From assembly GCA_028673005.1 (NCBI GenBank), contig CM054114.1:15501516-15565515 (forward strand): a DNA stretch of 64,000 nt, read 5' to 3'. The notes under the pieces were generated by a model, which ran no database searches, was not told the DNA's origin, and was given only the letters and a program-made list of their open reading frames with translations. This document shows, in pieces, positions 1-12,044 of the stretch. Position numbers and translations under genes: made by a program. The first letter of the stretch is position 1. Each line of letters starts with the position of its first letter. The stretch comes from Tanypteryx hageni (taxonomy: Eukaryota > Arthropoda > Insecta > Odonata > Petaluridae).

Positions 1-2
1 AC

Positions 3-549
3 GTCCCGAAAAATAATAAAAACGTATTGCATATTTTGACGATGCATGACGGGATTATAGATTTTTCTACAGGGGACAAAAGAAAGCCAGACACTGTTAC
101 ATTTTACAACGCTACAAAATCAGGTGTTGATACTGTCGACCAACTCCGCAGCACTTACGACGTTGCGAGAGAAACGAACAGATGGCCTATGGTCGTGCAT
201 TACAGCATGCTGAATGCGGCTGGGATAAATTCCCAAATTATAGCAACTATCAAACCGATGGCAATGTGAGATGTCATTTCATTTAAATACTGGCCCGTGA
301 ACTCGTCGAAGACTTTCTACCTATTCGTCCGCAGTGCTCTACCTTACCAAGAGAACTCAATTGGGATATTCAATGTCTTTTCCTGTAACTCTTGAACGTG
401 AAACACCTGCAGAAGATAGTACTGCCTCAAAAAGGCAGAGGTGTTATAAATGTGGGCGATCAAGAAACAGGTATATACAATAAAAATGCAGAAACTGCAA
501 TAATTACATTGGCTTGCAGCATGCACAACAAACTTGTTCTGATTCCTAA
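3..549 (+). pseudogene. piggyBac-family transposase, C-terminal part (broken)
   Basis: This is the 3' end of a piggyBac-type DDE transposase gene cut by the window edge. Bases 3-269 read as one frame with the family hallmark of a GVDTVDQ block, then a spaced YDVARETNRWP block and a LNAAGINSQ helix, which form the last part of the RNase H-like catalytic domain. A frameshift near base 270-290 moves the reading to a segment LARELVEDFLPIRP (from 290). A second shift leads to a cysteine-rich tail (430-549) with paired Cys-x2-Cys motifs at RCYKC and KCRNC, then H..C, matching the C-terminal zinc-binding domain that piggyBac proteins use to bind their ends. That tail also has an internal TAA, at about 481. 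The final stop is at 547-549. With two shifts and a stop it is a dead copy. It may belong to the same family as the N-terminal half at 31.4 kb, but the two do not overlap. Confidence 0.85.
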
Positions 550-2529
550 ATTTGCTATATAAAAATTTGATATTTTATTTTTTATGTTTGCTGCCTAATG
601 TATCATATTATCATTATTGTTTTTCAACAAATTTAATGTGATATGACGTTAAATAACTTTTATTTTGAATTACTAATCGCTACATACCTTCATTTTATTG
701 TAACATCGTAAAAATAAATTAATATATTTTCATGATGTTATTTAATTGTTATTATTAATGCACGACATTAATCCCTATAAAATTATAATTATAAACCAAA
801 TAGAATAAGTATACATGGAAGAAAACGATAAAATGAAAATGGAGTCTGTGAGACGCCACGCGACCGTTTCCGTAACATTTCGGCATGCGACCTGTGCAGG
901 GTTAAGAAAAATCTTGCACATTGAAGATTGATATCTTTCGATATCGTCTAGTCGTAGGCGAGGAAAAATGGACTCCGAATGTTGCGAGCTATGAACGGAC
1001 GGGATGTTCTCCACGGAAATAAAATAAAAAGGACGAAAGAGACTCGCTAAAGGGGAAAGAGGAAATACTGGTCCGTTCCCATGTCAACGCCTCTGCTATG
1101 TTTGCACAGCGGATATTTTTTTATCTCCGGCACCATCTACGACCTGGGTCATCTCCGAGTCCCGTATTCTGCCAATCGCAACCAAACAAGCGCGAATCGC
1201 TGGAATCAAAATCTACTGGAATGAACTTCACTTTTAATAAACTCAAGCAGGGAGAATAAAAAACGTTCCGGTCGTTAGGCGCAAATTACATCAAGTTTGA
1301 CTCACATCAGGCGGCACTAGTATTTTTTACGACAGCAAGTTAATCCTTGCGAGCGATAACTCAAAAAAAATAATAAACAGTGATAATTGATTAAGGCAGC
1401 AACAAAAATATTATAAAAAAACGAAATTAATAAGACGTTATGTTAAAATGTATAAAGCATTAATGACCTCCCGTATTAAGGCAACAAAATTAAGTTAGAA
1501 TAAATAATAATGTTGCTGATCCACGCGAAATTTCTATTGCCCCTAAATTTAACTCAATTTGAATTAACACTAGTACGCAGTATTTTTAAACGCGCAAAGC
1601 GAACTTGATTATTGAAACTTCCATATTAAAAAGTTATCATGTTTTTTATCTTTAGCAATGAAAATAAAAAGTATAGCCGATATTTTATAAAAAATTTTGA
1701 AACTTTTTAAAATATTAATTATTAATCATCGAACATCTTATTTGCTGTTTTTACTTCAACAGCATTATCTTGAAAATCGAAATCTCCGTCTTAGCCGTCA
1801 TACTTTCATTCGCCTTCTACAACGGCTTCAAGGTTGAAAAAGCAAAGATTAATTAACATTTTAAAAATTTTCTCGTTAATATAAAGTTTCTTTCGTTATT
1901 AAAGTCTGTACGCTATTTCGGGAAGCCAACTTGTAATATTCAAATCTGCTGGATATTCTCTGGCAACTAGTGTCCAAGTTTTCGTATTTCAAGTTTCGTG
2001 ACTCAGATCGCCCTGTATGAGCAATAAGACAATACCCTATATATTAAATTTACGGAAAAATTAGGATATTTTCTGTTAAGATTATGGCATCATTATCCAT
2101 GCCTTTAGCACGTATTTAGATAAAAAATATAGTAATAGGTATGACGCCATTATCTTTAACAAATTTAATGAGTTAACATATCTCGAAAAACTACGAAACA
2201 CAACATTAAAATACTTTTCACGTTTTACCGTCACTGCTATCAGGGTTGCTTCACCGATCGTGTGATCCCTTGTAGTCCCAGAGAAAAACAAACCTATTCG
2301 CTCCTTCCTATAGTCAATATCCAAAATTTAATCGTCGTGTTTGTGCTTTCAGTAGTACGTGAGAATTACAATAATCTACGATACCCTCAATCACAGTGCA
2401 TGATGCGATTGGTGTTTTGGATACAGTAAAATCTTACATATTATCGGAAGAAAATATTGATGATGATGTTTTCATAATATAAATGATATTGAAAATTAGA
2501 GTAAGTGTACTTATGGGAAGAAACTTGAT
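550..2529. other. no gene recognised; AT-rich with one GC-richer patch
   Basis: Nothing convincing is coded here. Open frames are short and dominated by low-complexity residues. Bases 840-1240 are clearly richer in CG dinucleotides than the flanks, but no frame shows a recognisable domain and no good splice pair is visible. The stretch just after the piggyBac remnant is AT-rich and may include its untranslated tail; I could not identify a terminal repeat. Confidence 0.5.
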
Positions 2530-2638
2530 GTTAATTCGATTAAAGAAAAATGAAAATTATATTTCCGTAACTCGAATTTTCTATAACTCAAATAATTTTT
2601 GCTTTCCTTTGAGATTCGAGTTATAGAAGTTCCACTGT
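2530..2638 (-). mobile_element. pogo/Tigger-like terminal fragment
   Basis: Read on the minus strand from 2636, the sequence begins CAGTGGAACTTCTATAACTC and is followed outward by TA, the target dinucleotide of Tc1/mariner/pogo elements. The phrase about ordering of TATAACTCGA with AAAGG spacing recurs as an internal subterminal repeat at about 2540-2580 and, more diverged, at 2660-2700. This layout is typical of short non-autonomous pogo-like elements. The opposite end was not found, so the element is incomplete or too diverged to close. Confidence 0.45.
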
Positions 2639-2719
2639 ATATATACAAATATTTGAAAATATATTTCCATAACTTGAGTTTTTTAATACTCGAATAATTT
2701 ATACTTTCCATTGAGAATC

Positions 2720-3439
2720 GTTTTGGCGGTATTAATTTCTATTAAGAGCATTAAATCACTGCAATCGTAACGTATAATATGAGAACCCTTTAATAGCATT
2801 GAGGTGGTTGCCCTAGTATATAAAGATTTCCATTGTTGATAAGAGAAAAAATTCATAGATTTTTTCGATTAAAAGCAAATATTTACGCTAATTCGGTACG
2901 TATTTGAATTCTGCCTTCAAAAATTAAGAACTCTGTTATTTAAGATAGACAACTGTACTTTTCCCAAATTCGTATCCCAATTTTAAGTAATTTAAAAATG
3001 CATTTTTAGAAAGCCTTGCACTGAATCCCATGCTTTTCTTATCGTGTAATGAAATGGAACATTGCGGTTAAAAAGACCACTTAAATATTAACTTTTTGTG
3101 ATTTCAGTTGTGCCACCTGACTTACCTACATGACAAATTTCAGATTTATAGCCCTTCTAGAGTAACCTAAGAGTTTTGTCAGTGAGTGAGTGAGACGTAA
3201 TTCGTTTTATTAATAATAGATATTTAATTCTAATACTTATAATACTTTTTTACTTCTTTTTATTGTCCTAAATCATGTCGCAATGAATGAATGGACGGTT
3301 TATTGTTAGAAATATATTAAGGAAAGTATTGGATTTTATAGCTTAAACATATTATTTTCAGTCTAAATCAATAAATTAGAAAAATTCCTGATGGATAAAA
3401 ACGTTGACATTATTTAGATAAATTATTTCCGAAAATTCA
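2720..3439. other. no gene recognised
   Basis: AT-rich sequence without a credible coding frame, tRNA-like box or terminal repeat. Confidence 0.5.
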
Positions 3440-4250
3440 CGCTCGACCGCATATCTCCGAAGCGCGACGGTAGAGACATCTTTTATGCGAGCACGCAACT
3501 ACACTCAAACCCCAATTTCGACCGACGCGACATCTCCCGGTAAAACCTCTCTACGTCTCGAGCACGCAACGGCCTTCGCTGATTATGCCGTCACACAAGA
3601 CCACTATAAGGGTCGGCCCACGGTCCGGTCTGTAAATAAGCTGACGCCACAGGGCGTCCACGGGAGAAAATTAATTCTCCCCATCCTCCCCGTTGCCTTA
3701 CACGTGAAAGGGTGGAGCGCGGTCGAACCGGCGATATGCCGAAGGGAGTAGAACCAATAATAATTACATTAAAATATTTCGGCTTTCCATTTTTTTAATG
3801 CGGCCACGTTTGGGTTCGGGGATGTAACTCACTGCCAATTAGACTCCGTCCCTAACTGACGGCAGACCCTTTTTCCCTTAACTCATTTCCACGCTAAACG
3901 AATGGCTCTTGTATCGCCGGCTTGAAAATTGTTTTGTGCGGCGGTATATGGTTCGTCCCGTACGTTCGAATGGCTCTCAAGTCCCGCGGACGTTTTTCCG
4001 AAGCTATATAGACCTCCACTAAATTCCATGTTTTTATTGCCATCCTATTTCTACGCGAGCCGAGGCGAAATTTATCGGCTGTCGCTGCAAAGGCGGGCGG
4101 AATTCGTCGCGTCGAAAAAGGCCGCCTTGGAGAGGGACTTCTTTTGTTATTATTATTATTATTCCGGGGTTTTCCCATTCCGGCTTTCGATTCCGAGATG
4201 AGTTTCCGAGAGCGCGCCGATAATAACGGTCAATTTAGATCAGGCGAGTC
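3440..4250. other. CpG-dense block with unassigned open frames
   Basis: This block is strikingly richer in G+C and CG dinucleotides than its surroundings. It holds an 88-codon frame at 3485-3751 (+) and overlapping frames on both strands at 3894-4201. None shows a known domain, and the two strands are open together, which is what CpG-rich non-coding DNA does. A promoter-proximal region or a diverged non-coding exon are possible readings; neither is proven. A short ATT repeat lies at about 4147-4162. Confidence 0.35.
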
Positions 4251-4899
4251 AACAAATAAACTCAAAGATATATTTTTTACAAAGGAAGTTACTAAAACCA
4301 TCTCCTGCACTCATTCCACTCGCTCACGCCCAAAACATTCTCAATTAATCCATAAATGTTGCTATGCAAAACAAATGAATCCGGCATTATTATCTCGCTG
4401 CGATTACGGTTGGTTGCTATCAGTCATACTTATAATGTGCTTGCTCTTCTATTTATTAAAATAAGTAAACTTACATCGCAATGGCAGGCAATCGAAATTA
4501 TGGTTTCGATTTTTTAAATCCTCAGGATGCAATGTCTTAACTGAGTAATTATACCATTATACGTCGTAATGACGAAGAATGACCACATCAGCTTTGTCAA
4601 TATAAAACAGAGACGTGATTTCGAAAGTATACGCTAATCTCATCTTTCATTAAACCGAACGAAGCGATATTAAATCAAGAGTGAAGAGTGAAAAAGTGGC
4701 ATCACGTCATCTTCTCAAATATGTTTGCATTGGTAAATAAACATTAAAGAGAAAGCTTCAATTTGTGACAGTGTTTCGCCTCGCATGAGTTAAACGCAGG
4801 CGGCCAATAGTAAAAAAAAATATAAATAGATGCAAAATACACGCTCATTTTTGCAGGTATGCATCCTATGCTAGCGTTAATAGGGAAGATAATAATACT
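4251..4899. other. no gene recognised
   Basis: AT-rich, no credible frame or repeat structure seen. Confidence 0.5.
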
Positions 4900-5240
4900 A
4901 ATGAAACATTTCGAGATATGGACAGTTTGCCGTATCGACCGCGACGGCGCGGCGCAGTGCGCGAAGGAATTTTAACTTCATTTCATTTGTTCGACAAGAG
5001 GAAAATCTGCGCGTAGATGAGAAGAGGAGACAAGTGGCAGGCGAGAGGAACACTTAAATATGGTTTCAGGCGAAAGGAAAAGAAAATTTTAAGGCAAAAA
5101 TCCTTAAGCGAAAAACTGCGATGTGTCGCGTTCGTTTCTTTTAAACAGCGGAGACGACGAAGCGCGCATAACGAGATGTTTATGTTTCAGCCAAGGAAGG
5201 CTGCACCGAAAGGCGAGGCGAAGAGGCGGTAGCCTCTGGA
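4900..5240. other. second CpG-dense block
   Basis: A second CG-rich island opens with a run of CGACGGCGCGGCG-type sequence at about 4937-4965. The 71-codon frame at 5017-5232 is very rich in Arg and Lys, which follows from the purine-rich base composition. I do not recognise a protein. Together with the block at 3440-4250 it may mark a regulatory or first-exon region of an unseen gene. Confidence 0.3.
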
Positions 5241-6499
5241 CGGGATGTGCAATTTAAAAATCCGATATTTTGATCGTAAATTCAACCCGGAGACGTAGAA
5301 TAGTTTTGGTCTTCCAAAACAATCTGTTTCAATCGAGAAAACTTTGCAAATCGGCAAAACATTTGTCGACAGTGCAAGGCATGTATTTAGCAAGCGATGC
5401 GTTCCACGGAGTTTTCGACGTCCTGCTGTGGAATCTTTTTAGAAATGTGACAACTGCGAACAACGAAAAAATAAGCTATTCATAGCGCCAGATTAGAGAA
5501 GGATTAATCGAAAATTGTAAGGGTTGTAACGATACAGCCATCTCTCGTTATTCTCAGGAAAATCACAACGAATGTCAAATGAAAAGGAGAATGGAGGAAG
5601 ATTGGTTTAGGTTCGCGTGCCTGAGAGAACGAGACTTTTGTTTAGATGCGTAAAAGTTCGCAAAAACTCTCATTTGAACAAAAAACAACAAAACAGTATA
5701 AATGAAAGATATATTTTATCCTGTTGGGAATAAGGATCTTGAGCACTAAGTTAGTAATAGAGGATGTGTTGCCATTGAAAATTTTTTGTACTGAATTAAG
5801 CGACTCATATCTTTTACAGACACGTGATCGTATTTGCGTGGATGTGTTGAGATTAAATCCCGATGATACACGTGATTAAATCCCGAACTCGCTAATTTTC
5901 CTGTTACACCAATGTTTGCAAAAATACAATTGCAGGAAAACATTATGATATCATTATGGAATAAAGGAAGTGAAAGTGATTTCTTTTTTGGCAAACCACT
6001 ATTCCAAAAGAACGTCATCGGGCCGCCAAACCATCCGAATAGACAGACCAGGAACTTCAATGTCAGACAGAAATTCCTTTAATAGCATAGGTCACTAAAG
6101 CTACCATCTCACCTCTGAAAAAGCCTGCTAAGAATATAAATCACAATCTTAATTCATTAGCCTATTTTATATTTATTTTATCATTGGTCGCTAGCGATTT
6201 CTTTAAGGATTCAGGCCATCTCAACCAGACCTGGGGCACCAGAAAAAAAGTTAAATTAACTCCACGCCAGCCTGAACTTGGCACCCTCGAGCAGAGTAAC
6301 GACTATGTTCCCCTCTTTAGGGGTTAACGCAAAAAAATTCGACTGTCACCTCGTGAGAGCATAGTATTTGATGGCGGGAATACGGTCGAGAATTTATACC
6401 GTTCTTCCATGATTTTTCTCGAAAATAAGCATGCTGAAAAATTTCTGGCGCTGATGGGTATATATTTGTAATTAGCGTAGCTGTGAGAACTGTGTTCTT
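5241..6499. other. no gene recognised
   Basis: No supportable gene. The 104-codon minus-strand frame at 5746-6060 has no recognisable motif and is probably chance. Confidence 0.45.
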
Positions 6500-6504
6500 T
6501 CTCT

Positions 6505-6730
6505 AATCTACGCCATACATATCAAACGCCTCTAATCTGCTCACATCATCTTTTCTTATTGTCCATGTGTCGCATCCATATAATCCTACATTCCATATCA
6601 GGGTTTTCACTAACCTCTTCTTAATAACCTTATTCACACTGCCACTCGTCCTTTCCTAAATGCCTTGCTGTTCTTGTTCTAGCCACTTTCGTATTTTCTC
6701 CATCCTGTGACAAAATAATACCTAAATAAG
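6505..6730 (-). pseudogene. RTE LINE fragment, C-terminal reverse-transcriptase region
   Basis: Read on the minus strand, this segment contains the conserved block after the RT thumb: a run ending LVKTLIWNVGLYGCDTWT, then IRKDDVSRLEAF. It aligns by eye with the corresponding part of the long RTE ORF at 35.5-38.4 kb (IALYGAETWTLRKNDIKYLE). It is clearly diverged and carries no long frame. It abuts, in opposite orientation, a plus-strand RTE piece at 6733, so two independent dead-on-arrival copies meet here. Confidence 0.75.
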
Positions 6731-6732
6731 TA

Positions 6733-7028
6733 AAAAAGCGATAGTGGAATTAAAGAAAGGGAAAGCCACAGGCAGCGATGGAATACCGGCTGAGGTACTT
6801 AAAGTCATGTGATCAGAAGGGCTAAAAGCGATCACGAAATTAATTAATAAGATTTACGACACGGGAGAGTGGCTTCGGGATTTCCTAGAAGTAACAATGA
6901 TCCCTCTAAAAAAGAAGCCAAAGACCACAGAACGATAAGTCTTCTGTCACACACGTCGGAGATCATCATGACAATTCTTAATAAAAGGCTGGAGAAAAAG
7001 GCAGAAGAAATGCTAGGGGAAGATCATG
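6733..7028 (+). pseudogene. RTE LINE fragment, RT fingers region
   Basis: The nucleotides match bases 37013-37325 of the long RTE element closely, with a deletion of roughly a dozen bases near 6920. The encoded pieces include the diagnostic GKATGSDGIPAE block (with a TGA inside the following segment) and LLSHTSEIIMTILNKRLE. Both ends stop inside the RT domain, so this is an internal fragment and not a simple 5'-truncated copy. The high similarity suggests a fairly young duplication of the same RTE family. Confidence 0.8.
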
Positions 7029-7116
7029 TGTGGTATTTGGATAAATACAGTGATATTAATCTATTTGCAAGTAGTGCATAGGTAGTTTGTCGGGAAAGCA
7101 CAAAAACTATGGCACC

Positions 7117-9578
7117 ATGGGCATCGATCCAGCTCGCCCATAGCTCGAATCAGCTTCACTCACTACCACTGACTTTGTTTAACACTGCCCCTGTTTTTCT
7201 GCTTTGTCCAAAAAACGTACTTTTACTATGAGTTCATAAAAGGCTGCAATTTCTGTGATTGATCTTATTGAATCATTTAATACCAAATTGAAACTATGAG
7301 AGGCACAGTGTACAAATTTGGGTTTTCAAAAAATTTCCAGCACTTGAGCATGAACTCCTGAGCACCTGCTATATTTGCACCTCCCTCACACCCTTGGTCT
7401 CACAACTTTTTTCTAAGTGTTTCGGAATTTTTTCTTCAATTTCGCTTGAATTGTGGCTGATAATTTCATGATTATCCAAAAACGATTCACTTATCTATAT
7501 TTATTCAGGTTTTACATTAATTTCACTGGTAATTACTGTTACATACTTAACTTGAAGGCTAAGATGACCAACTTTAGCATATGTCTTGAGTTATCTCAAT
7601 GAGTACAGAGAAAATTGGTTCTTTTTTCACTAATTATGTCATCTAATACATATTTTAGAAAGTTTGGATGTTTTTGCCACTATAACTCAACAACTACAGA
7701 ACATAGGAACAAGAAATAGGTTTTGATTTAACCACAATAATAGGAATAGAAATAGAGTGTAGTTTTTAAACAGATATGATTTACATATTTAATTTAAAAA
7801 GATTATTTCCCTTTTTATATTTCTCCATTTAAATAACATGGGAAATGATTTAGCATAATTTTCATTTGAATTTAAAAATTATTTAAAATTATCATATGCA
7901 TTCAAAACTTGAACTCAGGAACAAAAAAATATGAAGTTTCATTTTCTTATAGATAAATTGCAAATAGGGACAACTTTTTCCAAAATTAAACTTTTATCTA
8001 CAAAATTTCAAATTTTTTTAATCAAAAAATTTTTGTTCTCATGACAACCCAATTATTGTTAATTTAAAATAATAGCATAATCCAAAATATATAAAGAAGA
8101 AGGGTATGCTTATTAATTATCTAAGTACATAAATGCTAACATGAAATGCTACTTTATTTGAGTTTCGAGTACTAAAAGACAAATTAAATCAGAATTATAA
8201 TTACGATTGATATTTATATATATCACAGCTGTAAACAAAAATCGGAATGTAGGTACCATTGATGTGCATATTGCTTTTCTCATAATCAGTGTAACATAGC
8301 ATGTTCAAAAGCAAGTAACGAAAATAATTTATATATTCTTTCTCCAAGTACCAAGACTGACTTTATGAAGAAGTTTTCTAAATGGTTTTTTAATTTGTTT
8401 TTCAAAATTATGGAGATCGACAAAGATAAAGTTAGATTTCAGAGTCATGAAAGGTTATTGATAGCTACCTAAGGAATCTTTTCAAGGTATTAATCATAAA
8501 TTCTTGGGCAAAAAACAGGTTATTTTGCTAGTTCATAATAAATTGAGATAGTAGTTCAATTAGGTACTTCATTTTGAATTAGGGCTCAAGTACCTAATTT
8601 ACTGTTTGTATTAGTTTCTTGAAAAGCTCTTCCAAAACTGGATCATATTTACTCAATAGCTCTAATATAGCAATAAAATTCCCTCAGATAGTATGATCAG
8701 CTTCTTCCTTGTTCCCTTTGAAAAGAAAATTTGACATCGCTAGAGCCAAAGTTACGTTTGATGATGCAGTCATGGAATTTGGTGCCAGTAAAGTGCTTAG
8801 GTTTTTCATTGAGCTTCTAGACTTATGTCCAACTGACCATGAGATTGCCCCTGTTTATAAACTAAACTTGTATATGTGCTGCAGACATTTTGCCTTTGAA
8901 TCCTTCTTGCTGAATACTGCCAGTCAGAGAACCCTGTAGTCCAACTCCAAGCATCGGGAAGAATGGTCTTCTTGTGGTCACCAAACAGCCAGTAAGGTAC
9001 ACAATAACATGTGTTCAATATTGGTGAGTAGCATATGTACAATCCCTGTGATTCCAGATTTAGCTTTCATAAAAACTGTCATTAAAACCATGTTCTTCAT
9101 TTGGACCATCCTTGTGATAAAGAAAATTCACCTTGGGTATACAAGACAATATTTCCAAAATGAAACTTATCAGTTCAGTATCTAAATTACATTTAAAGTT
9201 TGCTTTGTCTTCTGGATACTTACAATTCTCCAAGTCAATGACAAAGGAACTAACATTCTTAGTTAATTGTCGAGGAGTATTACCACTAGTAGAGGGTCCT
9301 GACTGAATGTTATTGGTTTGGGATTCATTACTACTGCCAATGAGCCCTGCTTGGTCAACTGGCTCAAAATCACAAGGGGATTTGTTTGAGCCTGAGGCAG
9401 GCCCAAATACTGCTCCTTCATTTTTAAAAAGTGTATTTTCTTGGTTTTTCCATTTGAGTTTGTTTTTCATGCTGTATTTTACACTTAGCAGTACCACTGA
9501 AAACTCGCTTTGACATTTTCTGCTTCCAATATAAAGGGTGTCATTTGGCATGTTAAATGTACTGTTTACACCAACCAA
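7117..9578 (-). pseudogene. hAT-superfamily (ZMYM/TTF-type) transposase remnant
   Basis: Scattered minus-strand pieces lie in the order expected for a hAT-like transposase with a TTF/BED-type N-terminus. The N-terminal frame (9060-9578) is Ser/Thr/Asn-rich and unassigned. The next frame (8806-9042) has a YWLFGDHKK...W..GFSDWQYSARRI pattern like the zinc-finger module of ZMYM1-like proteins. At about 8580-8700 a GNFIAILELLSKYDPVLEE block follows, and at 7180-7420 a GCEGGANIAG...NPNLYT...SIRSITEIAAFYELI region, which is the start of the catalytic fold. About 1 kb between 7470 and 8570 shows no hAT similarity on the minus strand. Stops and shifts throughout make this a dead copy. The exact family is inferred from motif order only. 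Confidence 0.6.
8385..8515 (+). repeat. exon-like repeat unit, copy 1 (related to 57280-57400)
   Basis: About 110 bp here match, in the opposite orientation, a segment at 57280-57400. On this strand both copies share a FFKIM...DKDKV...LFKV-like frame, and both end in TTCAAG followed by GT, as a splice donor would. This copy has an in-frame TAA where the other reads TAC, and a shift. I do not recognise the protein. The unit lies inside the hAT remnant but on the other strand. Confidence 0.55.
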
Positions 9579-9658
9579 AATAGCACTTGTTGTGCAATCT
9601 ACCCTTTAGTAGTATATAATCTGTTGTGGTGTCGCCATTTGACAGCCAGTCAATAGTT

Positions 9659-10133
9659 ATACGAGGTGTGTACAGAAAGTTCGTGCACTCGGTTCACCAA
9701 AAATCCAAATTAAATTATTCTGGAACGGGTAGAAGTCACAGGGTGCTACATCAGGTGAATAGGGAGGGTGATCCATGGTAGTGATTTTGTTTTTGGCCAA
9801 AAACTCACGCGTAACGAGCGCAGTGTGCGAAGGTGCATTGTCCTGATGCAGGATCCATGCGTTCTCCGCCCACAATTCAGGTCGTGAATATCGCACACGT
9901 CCACATAGACGCTTCAAGATTTCAACATAGAATTTTGCATTAACAGTTTGACCTGCTGGAATATATTCATGATGAACAACTCCACGAATATCGAAAAAAA
10001 CGATGAGCATGGTCTTGATTTTGAACGACTCTTGCGCGCTTTTTTGGTGCGAGGCGAACCAGGGTAGGTGTGGTGGGGGGAACATTCTAGAAAATTCCAG
10101 ACAGAAATTTTTACAGAAAGACCCCGACCTCAC
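9659..10133 (-). pseudogene. mariner transposase, internally deleted
   Basis: The minus-strand frame carries typical mariner DD34D blocks: KTMLIVFFDIRGVVHHEY, then FYVEILKRL, then HQDNAPSHT with the second catalytic Asp, then HPPYSPDVAPCDF with the third. Directly after PCDF the coding sequence runs into the element's terminal repeat, which reads CGAGGTGTGTACAGAAAGTT from 9661 on the plus strand and is flanked by TA. The C-terminal third of the protein is therefore deleted, and the N-terminal DNA-binding region is also missing, because the sequence 5' of the SFKIK segment stops matching near 10095. The element cannot mobilise itself. Confidence 0.85.
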
Positions 10134-10227
10134 ACTGCGGAGGTATAAATACAGCAGGCCTAGCTCATTAACAGCCGTTAACAGCCTTTTACAATGAGCA
10201 TAATAATGTTAACAAAGATGAACATAA

Positions 10228-10312
10228 ATGACCATGCCATCAGCAGGATTCGAACCCATGACCCTAGCATTGGGAGCCAGACATGCTAACCACCACTCTA
10301 CCAAGGAGAACC
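10228..10312 (-). repeat. tRNA-derived SINE head
   Basis: On the minus strand there is an RNA polymerase III box A-like stretch (TGGTAGAGTGG, with two extra bases before GTTAGCATG) and, about 35 bases later, a perfect box B (GGGTTCGAATCC at 10246-10257). The cloverleaf does not close with proper acceptor pairing, so I call it a SINE head or tRNA pseudogene and not a functional tRNA. It lies close upstream, on the same strand, of the deleted mariner. Confidence 0.6.
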
Positions 10313-10319
10313 TATATCA

Positions 10320-12039
10320 TTATATTTTTGCTGGTCTTCCCACACACTAAACTATAACATTTCAGAAGTGAGCACCATGGCAACCATTAAGAAATAGCAT
10401 TTCATTGAGGTGTGATGATATTGTGCTTTGGCGCCACATAGCACCAGGGCCAGGTAATCTATGTGACCACCTTGGCCCTCATGCCACTGGAGGCTTCATG
10501 CCTACAGATGTGAGAGAGTTATTATTAACAGAGTCAGAAGTTTATTGTGAGAAGGAAAAGAAATGTATAGATTGAGCCTGAAAAGTTCCTACACAAAGAA
10601 GCAGTCACATATCCTAAATGATGAAGATCATTGTAAAGTGTATTTGGAGAAGACCAGTCTCAACTGGCTGTGGCCCCATTGGGAACCACTGCCCTAGATC
10701 AATTCCCAATCATCTGAATTTTTCCCCTTTTCTAACTTTCATTTCTAGTCAGAAGTTTATGCTTCTAGCATCAGGGCCGGGTCTAAGTCTGCACCATGAA
10801 TGAGTTACAATAAATTCAAAATAAAAATGTTTCATGTTTAAATAAATGCAAAGTAATAATTGTAAATAACCTTGAACATAACTGTTTTTCAATCACCTTC
10901 CCGTATCGTCATAATGGCACCTCTTGTGAGGAGAAAATGAACTACATAGTGATAGGTAATGAATTGCTACTTGTGGAAATCCCTAGATTGTGTGAATTGT
11001 GAAATATTTAAAAGATCCTTTTAAGTATTTTGCAATATATCTATTCAAACAATTTAGAACCATCTTATATAAATTCATGGATTTCACCCAGAATTTAGGT
11101 GAATATGTCTGTAGCACATGGCAAAAGACTATTTTCGAGGTAAAGATTAATTAAAAATTGTTTAAGATCAAGTATATCACAAGAAAAGCTAGTAGGTCTG
11201 TCATTGATAACAATCAAAAGTGGTTCTGGAAGAATTAAAACTTGAAAAACTGGTTGCAATATTTGGCAATCTAAAGGCATGGAAAGTAACGTTTTTGTAG
11301 GATGTAAGTATTATGTATGCATCAATTTTTAGTTAAATTCTTGCATTTATTTTTTTGTTGAAATTAATAAAATTATTTCTTTAAATGATTGTAAAAGCAT
11401 TTACATGTCAAACTTTATTTTATTATTTTAGGTACTTGGTATTTGTGTACCAGTACTGCTAGCATAAGTAATTTCTCTTCCATTTCTCTTGATTTGCAGA
11501 TATTGAATAGGGCCCCTACTGCCATGGGAGATGCTTTGAGCCCCCTGCACCCCCTACAGCTAGGGCCTTGTGTCAACTGTTTACAGCTTAAAATTCTATT
11601 CTTAGATAGAGCAGCTAGAGTTTTTATAAACCAATTCATGTCCACAAAGATCTTAAGCAGCATAGATTTAGCACTTCTGAGTTTAGTTTCATTAGGATAT
11701 AACCGTATGAATTCATAGTTCAGGAGTTTGTTGTAAATTATCAATTTTCCACTGTAGTCTCCTTTCTCTCATACAGGATATAACTTGATAAGAATTCTGA
11801 ATTTTTTGAAATATGAAAAAAATTTGATTTTAACACCCAATGTAAAAAAGTCAAGCAAAGTAAGCAGAGCCCCCAGAAGATAATTACCAAAATTTAAAGT
11901 TACCATCTTTCACAGAAAAGGAGGACATTTCCATGATTTTGGGTGAAAAAAGAGGACAAAAAGGTAGTCCTGGATTTAAAAAAAGAGGACAAATTTATTA
12001 ACGCAAACAATAAAAAAGTACAATGTAAATAATATTTAC
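10320..12039. other. no gene recognised
   Basis: No supportable gene. A CAGGGCCGGGTCTAAG sequence at about 10773 and a CAAGGCCCTAGCTGTAG sequence read backward from about 11575 resemble hAT ends, but no 8-bp target duplication flanks them, so I do not call an element. The frames at 11415-11744 on both strands are chance shadows of each other. Confidence 0.4.
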
Positions 12040-12044
12040 TAATG

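Noticed and set aside
5017..5232. An HMGN-like or histone-like basic protein
   Set aside because: The Lys/Arg-rich text follows from purine-rich DNA; no family motif and no splice context.
10773..11575. hAT element between CAGGGCC and GGGCCTTG
   Set aside because: Ends match poorly and the 8-bp flanks differ.
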